Positions 1 to 9,102 of a stretch of DNA of 64,000 nucleotides are shown piece after piece. The stretch's first letter is position 1. Each line of letters begins with the position of its first letter. The notes below the pieces were generated by a model. The model was not told where the DNA came from. It searched no databases and worked only from the letters and a program-made list of their open reading frames with translations. Location: the NCBI GenBank assembly GCA_021294835.1, contig JAJTDF010000026.1:39677-103676 (forward strand). Reading direction: 5' to 3'. Origin of the DNA: Planctomycetaceae bacterium. Lineage in GTDB: Bacteria; Planctomycetota; Phycisphaerae; Phycisphaerales; UBA1924. The position numbers and the translations under genes are program-made.

Positions 1-824
1 ACCACCACGTCTCGAACGACAAGACGCTGCTGGTGCACACCGGCGACCACGTCGAGGCCGGTCAGCCCCTGACCGAAGGCCCGCTGGATCCGAAGGAAAT
101 CCTTCAGATTCAGGGCGAGGAGCGGCTGTGGGAGTACATGCTGGACGAGGTGCAGAACGTGTACCGCGCTCAGGGCGTGATCATCAACGACAAGCACATC
201 GAGGTCATCCTGGCGCAGATGCTCCGCAAGGTTCGCGTCGAGAACCCGGGCGACACGGACCTTCTGCCGTTTGACGTTGTTGACAAGTGGGAGTTCAAGA
301 AGAAGAACCAGGATCTGCTGGAGAAGCTGATCGTCGTGGAGTCCGGCGGGACCGACCTGCCGGCCAACGCGATGGTGTCCAAGAACGAGGTGAAGGAGGC
401 CAACGCAAAGGCGGAGGCCGCCGGCAAGGACATCTGCAAGACCCGCAAGCCGCGTCCGGCTACCGGCCGAACGCTGCTGCTGGGCATCACCAAGGCCTCG
501 CTGCAGAGCGAGTCGTTCCTCTCCGGTGCGTCGTTCCAGGAGACCACCAAGGTGCTCACCGAGGCTGCGCTTCGCGCCGCGACCGACACGCTGGTGGGCC
601 TCAAGGAGAACGTGCTCCTCGGCCACCTCATCCCCGCGGGCACCGGCTTCCGGCCCTATCAGGCCATCAAGCCTCTGGTGGTGGGCGATGCTCTGGAGGA
701 CGACATCGAGGACGAGCAGGAGATCATGGCTGCGGCTGCGGCTGCCGCCGAGGCTCTGGGGGCCCGTCCGGGCGACCCGGTCGCTGAGATCAAGGTTGGC
801 GAGGGCGAGCACGCCCGGAACTGA
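1..824 (+). CDS. rpoC: DNA-directed RNA polymerase subunit beta' (C-terminal part, truncated by window start)
   Basis: Frame open from window start; protein has HTGDHVEAGQPLTEGPLDPKEIL, YRAQGVIINDKHIEVILAQMLRKVRVENPGDTDLLP and SFQETTKVLTEAALRAATDTLVGLKENVLLGHLIPAGTGF, typical of RpoC C-terminus. Confidence 0.97.
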   Translation, partial: HHVSNDKTLLVHTGDHVEAGQPLTEGPLDPKEILQIQGEERLWEYMLDEVQNVYRAQGVIINDKHIEVILAQMLRKVRVENPGDTDLLPFDVVDKWEFKKKNQDLLEKLIVVESGGTDLPANAMVSKNEVKEANAKAEAAGKDICKTRKPRPATGRTLLLGITKASLQSESFLSGASFQETTKVLTEAALRAATDTLVGLKENVLLGHLIPAGTGFRPYQAIKPLVVGDALEDDIEDEQEIMAAAAAAAEALGARPGDPVAEIKVGEGEHARN

Positions 825-872
825 CTTTCATGGAGCGGCCCCGGTGGGTGACCGCTGACAACGTGCACGCTT

Positions 873-907
873 AAGGCCCGCCCGGATGACCCGGCGCGGG
901 CCTTTTT
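873..907 (+). terminator. Rho-independent terminator after rpoC
   Basis: AAGGCCCGC ... GCGGGCCTTTTT hairpin followed by a T run. Confidence 0.85.
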
Positions 908-1024
908 CATCTGGCGGCCGGGGCTGCGGGCTGCGCCGGAGGACCGTCCGAGAATCCGCCAGGGCCGGTGGCGGAGCGTGACGTGCGGCGGCAATCCGTG
1001 ATCGGCGTGTGCGTTGAGCCGACC

Positions 1025-3505
1025 ATGCTGTACGCCGATTTGTCGCTGTCGTGGTTGCTTGCCCGGGTCCGTCCGTTGCTGGCGGCGCTGGTGGTCTTGT
1101 CGGCGCCGGGTCTGGCGGCGGCGCAGCAGTGGGTGACGCCGGCGGTGTCGGCGCCGCGGGTGCAGCGGGTGGTGTTCCCCAGTTCGGTGGTCGGCGGGCC
1201 AGTGAGCTATCACGTGTACACGCCGCCGGCGTACGACACGCAGCCCACGCAGCGGTTCCCGGTGCTGTACTGGCTGCACGGCAGCAACAGCGTGCTGGCG
1301 GGGATTCCGTCGGTGGCGGCGTGGTTCGATGCAGCGATCGCCAATGGCCGCATCCGGCCGATGATCATCGTGTTCCCGAACGGTCTTCCGTATGGCATGT
1401 GGTGCAACTCGGTCAGCGGGGCGACCCGGGTGGAGGACATCCTGATCCAGAATGTGCTTCCGGATGTGGACGCGCGATTTCGCACGATGGCTTCGCGATC
1501 GGGGCGGATTATCGAGGGGTTCAGCATGGGGGGGTACGGGGCGGGGCGGATCGGTTTCCGGCACAGCCACCTGTTTGGCGGCATCAGCATGCTGGGGGCG
1601 GGGCCGCTGCAGCAGGATTTCCTGCAGGAGCCGCCGGGGAGCACGATTCCCATCGAGACCCGGCTTCAGATCTACCAGGACGTGTACAACAACAGCCCGA
1701 CGGAGTTTCTGGCGCGAAGCCCGTGGCAACTGGCGAGCGTTCATCGCGATGCTTTGCTGAACGCGGGCATGCCGATCCGGCAGATGATCGGGGCAGCGGA
1801 TTTCACGCTGCCGGCGAATCTGGAGTTCCGGCAGCGTATGGCGGATCTGGGAATCCCTGTGGAGTTTGTCAGCCCGCCGAGGGTGGGCCATGATGTGCTG
1901 GGGTTGTTCAACGCATACGGGGAGAACCTGTGGTCGTTCTACCACAGCGTGTTCGGCGCGACGCCGGGGACGTGTCCGACGTGCGTGCCGCTGACAGAAT
2001 TGGGGACCGGTCGATATCTGGGGCAGTATGAGGGCGGGTTGTACCCCGGCGGGGCGAGCGCGCCGCCGCCGTCGCATCAGGCTGCGATCGTGGGGGCGAA
2101 TCGGGCGATTCGTCCGGTGGACGCGGGGGGGCGGCCGACGCCTGACGGGCTGGTGGGCTTTCTGGCCATCGGGATGTCCAACGCGACCATGGAGTTTGGC
2201 GCGTTGGAGGGGCTGATGGACTTCGACCCGGCCCGCAACGCGCGGGTGGTGGCGGTGAACGCGGCGGCGGGATCGCATCCGATCGAACTGATCAACAACC
2301 CGACCGAGGACTATTGGACGCTGCTGGAGGCTCGGCTGGCGGGGGCGGGCCTGAGCCCGGCGCAGGTGCAGGTGGTGTGGATCAAGCAGGCGTTCGGCAC
2401 GCCGCCGACGACGGCGTTTCCGGCCCATGCCGAGGCGCTGCAGGAGCAGTACGTGCTGCTGGTGAATCAACTTCGGCAGCGGTTTGTGAACCTGCGGCTG
2501 GCGTTGCTCTCAAGCCGGATCTACGGCGGATACAGCAGCAATCCGATGCGTGCCGAGCCCTTGAGCTATGAGACGGGGTTTGCGGTCAAGTGGCTGATTG
2601 AGGCGCAGATCAACGGGTCTGATCCGCGGTTGCGTTTCACCGGCACTGATGCTCCGGCACCGGTGTTGGCCTGGGGGCCGTACATCTGGGCGAACGGCAC
2701 GACCGTGCGGTCCGACGGGCTGTCCTGGCAGATCGCCGACTTTGCGTCGGATCGGATCCATCCCAACGATGCTGGGCGGCTGAAAGTCGCCCAGCGGTTC
2801 ATGACCATGCTGACGGAAGCGGGAGTCGGCGGGTGGTATCAGCAACTGGCGGTATCAAGCGTGGTTTCTCGGCAGGCGACGGCGGACACGACGTTGGACG
2901 CAACACAGCCGAACACGGCATTCGGCGGCTTGACATCGCTGCGTGTGGAGGCCGGGCGGAACGTGGCACTGCTGCGGTTTGATCTGGCCGGACTGAGCGG
3001 GCGTGTGCTGCACGCCAAAATGGTTGTTCAGCCTGAGGGCGGCCAGAGCGTCGCGATCAGTGTGTGGGGGCCGGTATCGTCGGCATGGAACGAGGCCTCA
3101 GTGACGTGGAACACCGCACCTTCGATACCGACGACGGCGCTCTCGTCTTTGCCGGATGAGGACGACTTCGGCGGCGGCGCGAGCACGTGGTCGTTTGATG
3201 TGACTTCGGCGGTGCGGGGGGCGGCGGGCGGGCCGTTGAGTCTGGCGATCGCGTCGACGGACTCGGCGGGGGAGTCGGTGATGATCCGTGCACGCGAGTC
3301 CACATCGCCTCCCCGGCTGGTGCTGCTGATGGATCGGTCGGACATAGACGGCGACGGCGCTGCGACAATTGACGACGTGTACGTCCAGCAGGTGTTCCCG
3401 GCGGATGTGAACGGCGACGGCGTGATCAATCAGGCCGACATGGAGGCGCTGGCGGCGTGGTACCGTCGCTTTGAGGCGCCGCATCCGGCACCGCCTGGGC
3501 GCTGA
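1025..3505 (+). CDS. Secreted multidomain protein: esterase (alpha/beta hydrolase), SGNH-like region, DNRLRE-like domain, C-terminal dockerin type I-like repeats
   Basis: Signal peptide at MLYADLSLSWLLARVRPLLAALVVLSAPGLAAAQQ; GFSMGGYGAGR nucleophile elbow; TLDATQPNTAFGGLTSLRVEAGRN; DIDGDGAATIDDV...DVNGDGVINQADMEAL. Confidence 0.8.
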   Translation: MLYADLSLSWLLARVRPLLAALVVLSAPGLAAAQQWVTPAVSAPRVQRVVFPSSVVGGPVSYHVYTPPAYDTQPTQRFPVLYWLHGSNSVLAGIPSVAAWFDAAIANGRIRPMIIVFPNGLPYGMWCNSVSGATRVEDILIQNVLPDVDARFRTMASRSGRIIEGFSMGGYGAGRIGFRHSHLFGGISMLGAGPLQQDFLQEPPGSTIPIETRLQIYQDVYNNSPTEFLARSPWQLASVHRDALLNAGMPIRQMIGAADFTLPANLEFRQRMADLGIPVEFVSPPRVGHDVLGLFNAYGENLWSFYHSVFGATPGTCPTCVPLTELGTGRYLGQYEGGLYPGGASAPPPSHQAAIVGANRAIRPVDAGGRPTPDGLVGFLAIGMSNATMEFGALEGLMDFDPARNARVVAVNAAAGSHPIELINNPTEDYWTLLEARLAGAGLSPAQVQVVWIKQAFGTPPTTAFPAHAEALQEQYVLLVNQLRQRFVNLRLALLSSRIYGGYSSNPMRAEPLSYETGFAVKWLIEAQINGSDPRLRFTGTDAPAPVLAWGPYIWANGTTVRSDGLSWQIADFASDRIHPNDAGRLKVAQRFMTMLTEAGVGGWYQQLAVSSVVSRQATADTTLDATQPNTAFGGLTSLRVEAGRNVALLRFDLAGLSGRVLHAKMVVQPEGGQSVAISVWGPVSSAWNEASVTWNTAPSIPTTALSSLPDEDDFGGGASTWSFDVTSAVRGAAGGPLSLAIASTDSAGESVMIRARESTSPPRLVLLMDRSDIDGDGAATIDDVYVQQVFPADVNGDGVINQADMEALAAWYRRFEAPHPAPPGR

Positions 3506-3514
3506 GCGGGATGT

Positions 3515-3826
3515 TCAGTCCCGCCGGGGGCGGCTGGGAGATGCGCTGATGCTGACGGGGACGGGGAGCGGCTGTCGCGCGGCCACTGCGATCCGGATCG
3601 CCTGGCACTGTTGCGGCGTGAGCACCGGCAGCCGGTCGACGCCCAGGAATAAGGCCAGACGGGCGTAGGGCTCGCACATGCCGCAACCCGTGCCGCAACC
3701 GGTCTGATCGCAGATCTGTTCGAAGGTGGCGCCGGCTGCCGCCAGATCCAGCACCCGGCGGAACGGCACATCATGGCAAATGCAGCGATCAACACTCACA
3801 ACGCTGACTCCCGGCGCACGAAGCAC
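3515..3826 (-). CDS. BFD-like [2Fe-2S]-binding protein
   Basis: VDRCICHDVPFRRVLDLAAAGATFEQICDQTGCGTGCGMCEPY cysteine pattern; GTG start chosen inside a longer ORF to avoid overlap. Confidence 0.75.
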   Translation of the reverse strand: MLRAPGVSVVSVDRCICHDVPFRRVLDLAAAGATFEQICDQTGCGTGCGMCEPYARLALFLGVDRLPVLTPQQCQAIRIAVAARQPLPVPVSISASPSRPRRD

Positions 3827-3890
3827 CTCCCATGGGTCACCTCTCGCCGCGGCCGTAGACCGCCGCTCCGACGAAGAGTTTACACCACGA

Positions 3891-4808
3891 TCAGGGGTTG
3901 CCCCACAAAGTGTTGGAGTCTTCGTCCCCCATCCATCCGACAGCAACATCGGCAGGATTTCCGGGATAAACGCCGCTTGACCACGTGAATGTCATCTTCT
4001 CCGTGGATGCGTGGCCGTCAGCCCACATGATGGTGGCCCCGGCGGAAGCCCCAGCGGACCCGCGTGTCGCATTGGAGTTCTGGCCGGACATTGCGTGACG
4101 AAAGTGAACTGAAGGATCGAGGCGGGATCCGGGGGTGTCGGGAGCGAAACGCGGCTCAATGAACGAGTACTCGATGAGTCCGGCGGTACCGGGGCCTTGG
4201 GCCATGGCGGCGTCGCCGAACATGGCGGTGGCGGCGGGGGTGCTCAGGCGGGCGGTGTCGGCGCCGCTGCGGTCGGTGATGATCTCGCTGATGATGGTGC
4301 CGTTGATGGTGCGTTGGCCGCGGAGCGTGCCGATGTAGGCGTTGTTGTAGCCGTAGCCGCCGTTTCCGCGTTCAAAGCCCCGGCGGTCGCGTTCGAGTTG
4401 TTCAAGCCGGGTGCGGAACGATGGGCAGGCGCGAACGGCGGCGCTGGCGCGATCGCCCGCGCCGTCGCCCCCGAGGTAGGGGGTGAGGGCTCCGCCCCGC
4501 GAGGCCTCGAACATGCCGCTGGGCGAGGTGCGGGCGCCGTGCCAGCGTTGCAGGTTGGCCAGGAAGTCTGCGGCACCGGGGGGTGCGAAGCCGCGGTGAT
4601 CGGCGGCATAGGTGAGGGCGGCGATGCCGAGCTGGCGGGCGTTGCTGGCGCAGGTGGCCAGGCGGGCGGCCTCGCGGGCGCCGGCCAGCGCCGGAAGCAA
4701 CAGCCCTGAGAGCATGGCGATGATCGCGAGGCTGACCAGCAGTTCGACCAGCGAGAATCCGCGGGTGGGGGTGCGGGTGCGGCTGTGCAACGCGCGTGCG
4801 AGGGTCAT
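3891..4808 (-). CDS. Prepilin-type N-terminal cleavage/methylation domain protein (pseudopilin-like)
   Basis: [57 protein letters not shown]-terminal WADGHAS motif. Confidence 0.88.
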   Translation of the reverse strand: MTLARALHSRTRTPTRGFSLVELLVSLAIIAMLSGLLLPALAGAREAARLATCASNARQLGIAALTYAADHRGFAPPGAADFLANLQRWHGARTSPSGMFEASRGGALTPYLGGDGAGDRASAAVRACPSFRTRLEQLERDRRGFERGNGGYGYNNAYIGTLRGQRTINGTIISEIITDRSGADTARLSTPAATAMFGDAAMAQGPGTAGLIEYSFIEPRFAPDTPGSRLDPSVHFRHAMSGQNSNATRGSAGASAGATIMWADGHASTEKMTFTWSSGVYPGNPADVAVGWMGDEDSNTLWGNP

Positions 4809-6025
4809 CCGCCACCTCCTGCGAAGCTGGCGATGAAGGCGACGAAGTCGTCGCCGGTGATCAGGCCGTCAGGCTGGGCGGGCGGGCCGCCGATGCCGCA
4901 GACATCGGCAAGGGGGGCGGCGTCGGCGAAGGCGGAGACGAAGGCGATGAAGTCGTCGCCGGTGAGCAGACCGTCGGGCAGACTGGGCGGGCCGCCGATG
5001 CCGGTGATGTCGGCCAGCGGGCGGGCGACCGGCACGCGGACCAGAGCGAGGCCGCCGATTTCGGTGCTGGCCTCGCCCAAGAACGGGCTGACGCGTGCGA
5101 CGGCGGTGGAGATGCGGACAAAGTCCGCGGTTGCCAGGTTCACCGGTGCGCCGGTGGCCGGGTGCACCGCCCACTCAAGGGCGATGGCATCACCGCCGCC
5201 GCTGCCTGGGGTGATGCCCACCGTGGTCGGGTCGTCGGGTTGGGTGTAGAAGGTCTCGGGCGTGGCGTTGAGGTCGTCGGCCTCGCCGTCGCCGTCGGTG
5301 TCGCCCAGCACCATCGTCGGCGTGCAGTCCGCCAGGCCCCAGGTGCGTTCGCCGGACGGGTCTATGGCGGAGATCACCGGGCCGAGCAGGGCGGGGTCGG
5401 TCAGGCGGTAGGTGTAGGTGGTCCACTGGCCGGTGCGGCCGGCGGGGATCCACGAGGCGACGGTGGGGGGGAAGGCGGGGTCGGCGGCGTTGTCGTCCCA
5501 GGTCTGCGTGAACAGAGAGGCCTGCGGAACTTCGCCGGCGGGCCAGGTGGCGGCGCCCGGCGGCCGGATGAGGTACCACGGATCATCGGCAAGGCCGTTG
5601 GCGTTGGCATCGGCCGCGACCTCGATGGCCCCGGGCTCGGCGAAGCGGGCGGCCGGATCACCCCCGGCGAAGAAGGCGTTGCCGAAGACGATCAGGTCCA
5701 AGCCGAGCGGGTTGCCGGGTGAGGCAGGGTGGTTGGTGACGGGCTGGTCAAAGCCAAGGGTGATGCTGCCGCCAAAGCCGCCGAGGGTGACCACTTTGGC
5801 GTTGCTGGGCGCAGCGGTTCCGCCGCCGAGCGGCGCACCCAGGGCGTGGGTGGGGTTGTTGAACGCGGGGTTGTTCACCAGCGATCCGGGGGCCGGCGCG
5901 TAGTGCAGCACGCGGGTGGCGAACGGCGAGGCCGACGCCCCCGTGCCAACCCCCCCGACAACGGCGGCGCCCGTCAGCACGACGAGCGCCACCGTTGCCC
6001 CACGGCTCGGGACGGTGGACCGCAT
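4805..6025 (-). CDS. Secreted protein with two C-terminal GC-type dockerin-like repeats; N-terminal domain resembles bacterial 'cell surface protein' family linked to B12 uptake loci
   Basis: Signal peptide; [19 protein letters not shown]...[12 protein letters not shown]...[24 protein letters not shown]; tail [28 protein letters not shown] / [28 protein letters not shown]. Confidence 0.75.
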   Translation of the reverse strand: MRSTVPSRGATVALVVLTGAAVVGGVGTGASASPFATRVLHYAPAPGSLVNNPAFNNPTHALGAPLGGGTAAPSNAKVVTLGGFGGSITLGFDQPVTNHPASPGNPLGLDLIVFGNAFFAGGDPAARFAEPGAIEVAADANANGLADDPWYLIRPPGAATWPAGEVPQASLFTQTWDDNAADPAFPPTVASWIPAGRTGQWTTYTYRLTDPALLGPVISAIDPSGERTWGLADCTPTMVLGDTDGDGEADDLNATPETFYTQPDDPTTVGITPGSGGGDAIALEWAVHPATGAPVNLATADFVRISTAVARVSPFLGEASTEIGGLALVRVPVARPLADITGIGGPPSLPDGLLTGDDFIAFVSAFADAAPLADVCGIGGPPAQPDGLITGDDFVAFIASFAGGGG

Positions 6026-7023
6026 CAGCGGCGCCTCCGCGCGGCGGTCAGGCCGGCGAGCAGCAGCAGACCCGCGGCGGCCGGACCGGGGACGGCGTAG
6101 CGGTAGGCGATGCCGCCGGCGGTCACCAGCAGTTCGTCGGTGAAGGCGTTGAAGCGCACGCCGTAGGTCACGCTGGTGCCCGCGGGTGAGAGGCGAAGGA
6201 ACTCGCCCGGCGAGGCGGGGTTGACCACGGCGGCGTAGCCGATGTCGGTCGAGCCGCCGAAGGCGTCTCCGCCGCCGGCGAGCAGGTTGCCGAAGCGGTC
6301 ATATCCCAGCGGAGAGGCGGAGAGGAACGAGCCGACAACGGCGCCGGCGGTGAAGGGGGTGGGCGACGGCGAGGCGTTGACCGCGAGCAGGTCGAATGCC
6401 CGCACCTGGCCGGTGGGCAGGCCGGGCCCACCGAAGCCGACGCCGGTGACCAGTTGGCTGCCGAAGATGGCGACGCCGCCGGAACCGCCGCCGATGCCGG
6501 TGATGATGGTGGTGCTCACCGGCGTGCCGGTGACGTTGGTGAAGGTGATGCGGTTGACATACGGCACGAAGTCCGAACCGGCACCGGTGACGTAGAGGGC
6601 GTTGCCGTCCCATGCGGCGTCGAAGCTGCCGCTGAGGACGCTGGCGGTTGCGGCGGGGGCGGAGACGCTCAGCGTGTCAAGCCCGACGAAGTGCACGCGG
6701 GCGCCGGAGCCGAAGTTGTTGTCGCCAAAGGCCAGGGTGCCGCCGGCGGGGCTGACGCGAACGAACGACGTGCCGAAGGGCGACACCGCACCGGCGGGTA
6801 CCGTGCCGAGCAGGCTGTAACTGCTGCCGCCGGGGGCATCCTGCCGCCACACCTGGTTGCCCCGCATCTGCACCACGCGGCCGTCGGGCCCGACATCCCA
6901 GCCGTCGCCGCCGGTCAGCAGCGGGAACTGGCCCACGAGGGTGTAGTTGGGGATCTGCGCCGCTGCGGCTCCGGTCAGCACTGTGCAAGCCGCCACCGCC
7001 GCCGCCATCATCGAAACGTTCAT
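6025..7023 (-). CDS. Secreted beta-propeller-like protein with PEP-CTERM-like sorting tail
   Basis: Start at 7023 preceded by GAGAGGA; signal peptide; repeating Gly-rich beta segments; C-terminus VPGPAAAGLLLLAGLTAARRRR. Confidence 0.72.
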   Translation of the reverse strand: MNVSMMAAAVAACTVLTGAAAAQIPNYTLVGQFPLLTGGDGWDVGPDGRVVQMRGNQVWRQDAPGGSSYSLLGTVPAGAVSPFGTSFVRVSPAGGTLAFGDNNFGSGARVHFVGLDTLSVSAPAATASVLSGSFDAAWDGNALYVTGAGSDFVPYVNRITFTNVTGTPVSTTIITGIGGGSGGVAIFGSQLVTGVGFGGPGLPTGQVRAFDLLAVNASPSPTPFTAGAVVGSFLSASPLGYDRFGNLLAGGGDAFGGSTDIGYAAVVNPASPGEFLRLSPAGTSVTYGVRFNAFTDELLVTAGGIAYRYAVPGPAAAGLLLLAGLTAARRRR

Positions 7024-7227
7024 CTGCGTGTCCTCTCGCATCTCACCGGGGCTTCGCGCCCGGCGGCTTGCAGTTGCCCGGTGGAGCGCAGCACAACGGC
7101 TGGGTCACCGGTCGGGTGCCGCCCGCGAGAGGGTCTTTGCATCTTCCAAAGAACGCCGGAACGCACGCCGCGCTGCAAGCCTGCGCGAGACACGCTCCGA
7201 CGCCCCTTCTCGCGAGGGCGTACAGGC

Positions 7228-7425
7228 ACTGGTCCCAGGCAGGTCTTCCGGCTCAGGGCCTCTTCCCGTCAACCTTCCCGGTCGCTTGCCCTTGCGGGCG
7301 GGGCAACCAGTGGTATTGCGACGGGCGTCGGCGGCCCATTACGGCGGCGCGTCCGCGGCGGAATTGGCCGTCCCACTGCGCAAACAGATGTGGGCCGGCC
7401 GCACCGCACTTCCCTTTCAAGTCCC
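7228..7425 (-). ncRNA. Cobalamin riboswitch upstream of the 7023->3515 minus-strand operon
   Basis: Reverse complement reads TTGAAAGGGAAGTGCGGTGC ... CCAATTCCGCCGCGGACGCGCCGCCGTAAT ... ATACCACTGG ... CGGGAAGGTTGACGGGAAGAGGCCCTGAGCCGGAAGACCTGCCTG, matching conserved cobalamin riboswitch blocks in the right order. Confidence 0.88.
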
Positions 7426-7733
7426 GGCTCGTGCTACGCACGCGCGATCCGGTTCACGAAGGACAGAGTCACGATAGCCGGGCGAGGGCGGAAATCGTGG
7501 TCGTGTGGACAGAATGATTTGTGTATATGCCAAGTCATGGTCGGACGGGGCATTCCCCCTCGTTTTTGTGGATTGTACGGGTTCTGGCGGTGTTCCCGGA
7601 CCCGCCAGACGTCCGATGGAGTATCTCCCACCGCCTTGGCCAGGTCCGTTTTTCCTTCCGTGCGAGGTCCAGCATGCCGGCACAACGCAAACCCGGGCAA
7701 CCGGGCGGCGATCTTCGAGTACACTGTGGTCGG

Positions 7734-8321
7734 ATGACTCCGCGTCACGAGCGAGCCCTGATCAAGGCGATTCTGCGAGGCGAACGGGCCGCGGCGGAGG
7801 AGTTGGTGCGCCATCATCAGCCATCGCTGTACGCGTACATGCTGCGGATGACCGGTCGGCCCGAGGTGGCCGAGGATGTGACGCAGGAGGCGCTGGTGCG
7901 GGCGCTCACCCACCTGCATCGGTACGACGAGCGGTTCCGGTTCTCCACCTGGCTGTTCACCATCGCCAAGCGGCTGCATGTCAACGCGTGCCAGCGGCTG
8001 GCCCCGGCGTTTGATTCAGAGACGGTGGAACTGGCGGCGGGTGCGTCGGTCGGGCAGCAGAGCTCGATCGCGGCCCGGACCGAGCGCAAGGCCAACATCG
8101 AGCAGGCGCTCAAGTTGGCTCTGGAGGGGTTGACGGAAGATCAGCGTGAGGTGGTGGTGCTGTTCTACCAGTTGCAGTGGCCGGTGGAGCAGATCAGCGA
8201 GTATCTGGACGTGCCGACCGGCACGGTGAAGAGCCACCTGCACCGCGCCCGCAGCCGTATGCGGGCGGCGCTGGAGGCTGACCCGACGCTGGCCCTGCAC
8301 GTTCGCGAAGCGTTTGCCTGA
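7734..8321 (+). CDS. RNA polymerase ECF-type sigma factor
   Basis: AEDVTQEALVRALTHLHRYDERFRFSTWLFTIAKRLHVN and REVVVLFYQLQWPVEQISEYLDVPTGTVKSHLHRARSRMR. Confidence 0.93.
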   Translation: MTPRHERALIKAILRGERAAAEELVRHHQPSLYAYMLRMTGRPEVAEDVTQEALVRALTHLHRYDERFRFSTWLFTIAKRLHVNACQRLAPAFDSETVELAAGASVGQQSSIAARTERKANIEQALKLALEGLTEDQREVVVLFYQLQWPVEQISEYLDVPTGTVKSHLHRARSRMRAALEADPTLALHVREAFA

Positions 8322-8364
8322 GACTCATTGGCCGATCTGAGGCCCAACGACCGGTTCTGCAAGC

Positions 8365-9102
8365 ATGTCCGACCGAGGCTTCCATCCCGACCAGTTCCTC
8401 TCCGGCGATGACGCCGAGCGGGCGGTGGCGCCGGGTCGCAAGCTGGTGGACTGCCTGGAAGCGTTGTCCTCGGCCCCGGCGGTGCCGGATGTGTCGGCCT
8501 CGGTGATCGCCCGCGTGCACTCCAGGCGGGCCTTCCTGTCGCGCTCGGCACGGTCACGGCTGTCGATGGGGCGGGTGGCGGTGGGTGTGGTGCTGGGCGG
8601 TCTGGCGTGCGTCGCCGTGGCGGCGGCGTGGTACGGCCCGGAGACCTTCGTGCAGTTCAAGCGGCCGACGGAACTGTCGCGCGTGGTGCGGTCGGCCGGG
8701 GCGGACGTGAGCGGCACATGGCGGGCGGTGGTGGATTCCGCCGGACGGCCGATGCTGCGGTCCGGTGTGTCGGCGTTTGGCGGGCCGCTGCAGGCGGCCG
8801 GTTCGGATGCGTCGGAACTCAGCCGGGCTTCGCTGCACGTGCTGCTGTCGTGGGCGTATTTCTCGAAGCTGCCGGACGCAGATGGGGCGGATTTGTTCCG
8901 ATCAGCGACGGCGGTGCCGATGGGGCCGGTGGCTGCCGGCGTGGCGCCTTTGCAGCTGTCAGGGCCGATGGCGGGCCCGGCGACTGGATTGGCGAATGGG
9001 CCGGCCGCGTCGGGCGAGGTGGATGTGGCCGATCTGGTTTCCGGCGCGCTTCAGGGCGACGCTGCGCTGCCTCAGGGTGGCATCGTTGATCTTCCCCGCT
9101 GA
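8365..9102 (+). CDS. Single-pass membrane protein, possible anti-sigma factor
   Basis: Immediately downstream of the ECF sigma gene; one TM segment VAVGVVLGGLACVAVAAAWY. Confidence 0.55.
   Translation: MSDRGFHPDQFLSGDDAERAVAPGRKLVDCLEALSSAPAVPDVSASVIARVHSRRAFLSRSARSRLSMGRVAVGVVLGGLACVAVAAAWYGPETFVQFKRPTELSRVVRSAGADVSGTWRAVVDSAGRPMLRSGVSAFGGPLQAAGSDASELSRASLHVLLSWAYFSKLPDADGADLFRSATAVPMGPVAAGVAPLQLSGPMAGPATGLANGPAASGEVDVADLVSGALQGDAALPQGGIVDLPR

Noticed and set aside
659-2470. 603-aa minus-strand ORF
   Set aside because: Arg/His/Pro-rich shadow of the + strand esterase gene and rpoC end; typical antisense artefact in high-GC DNA.
4860-5020. CRISPR-like or simple DNA repeat
   Set aside because: Two similar blocks are coding dockerin-like repeats, not regularly spaced identical repeats with spacers.
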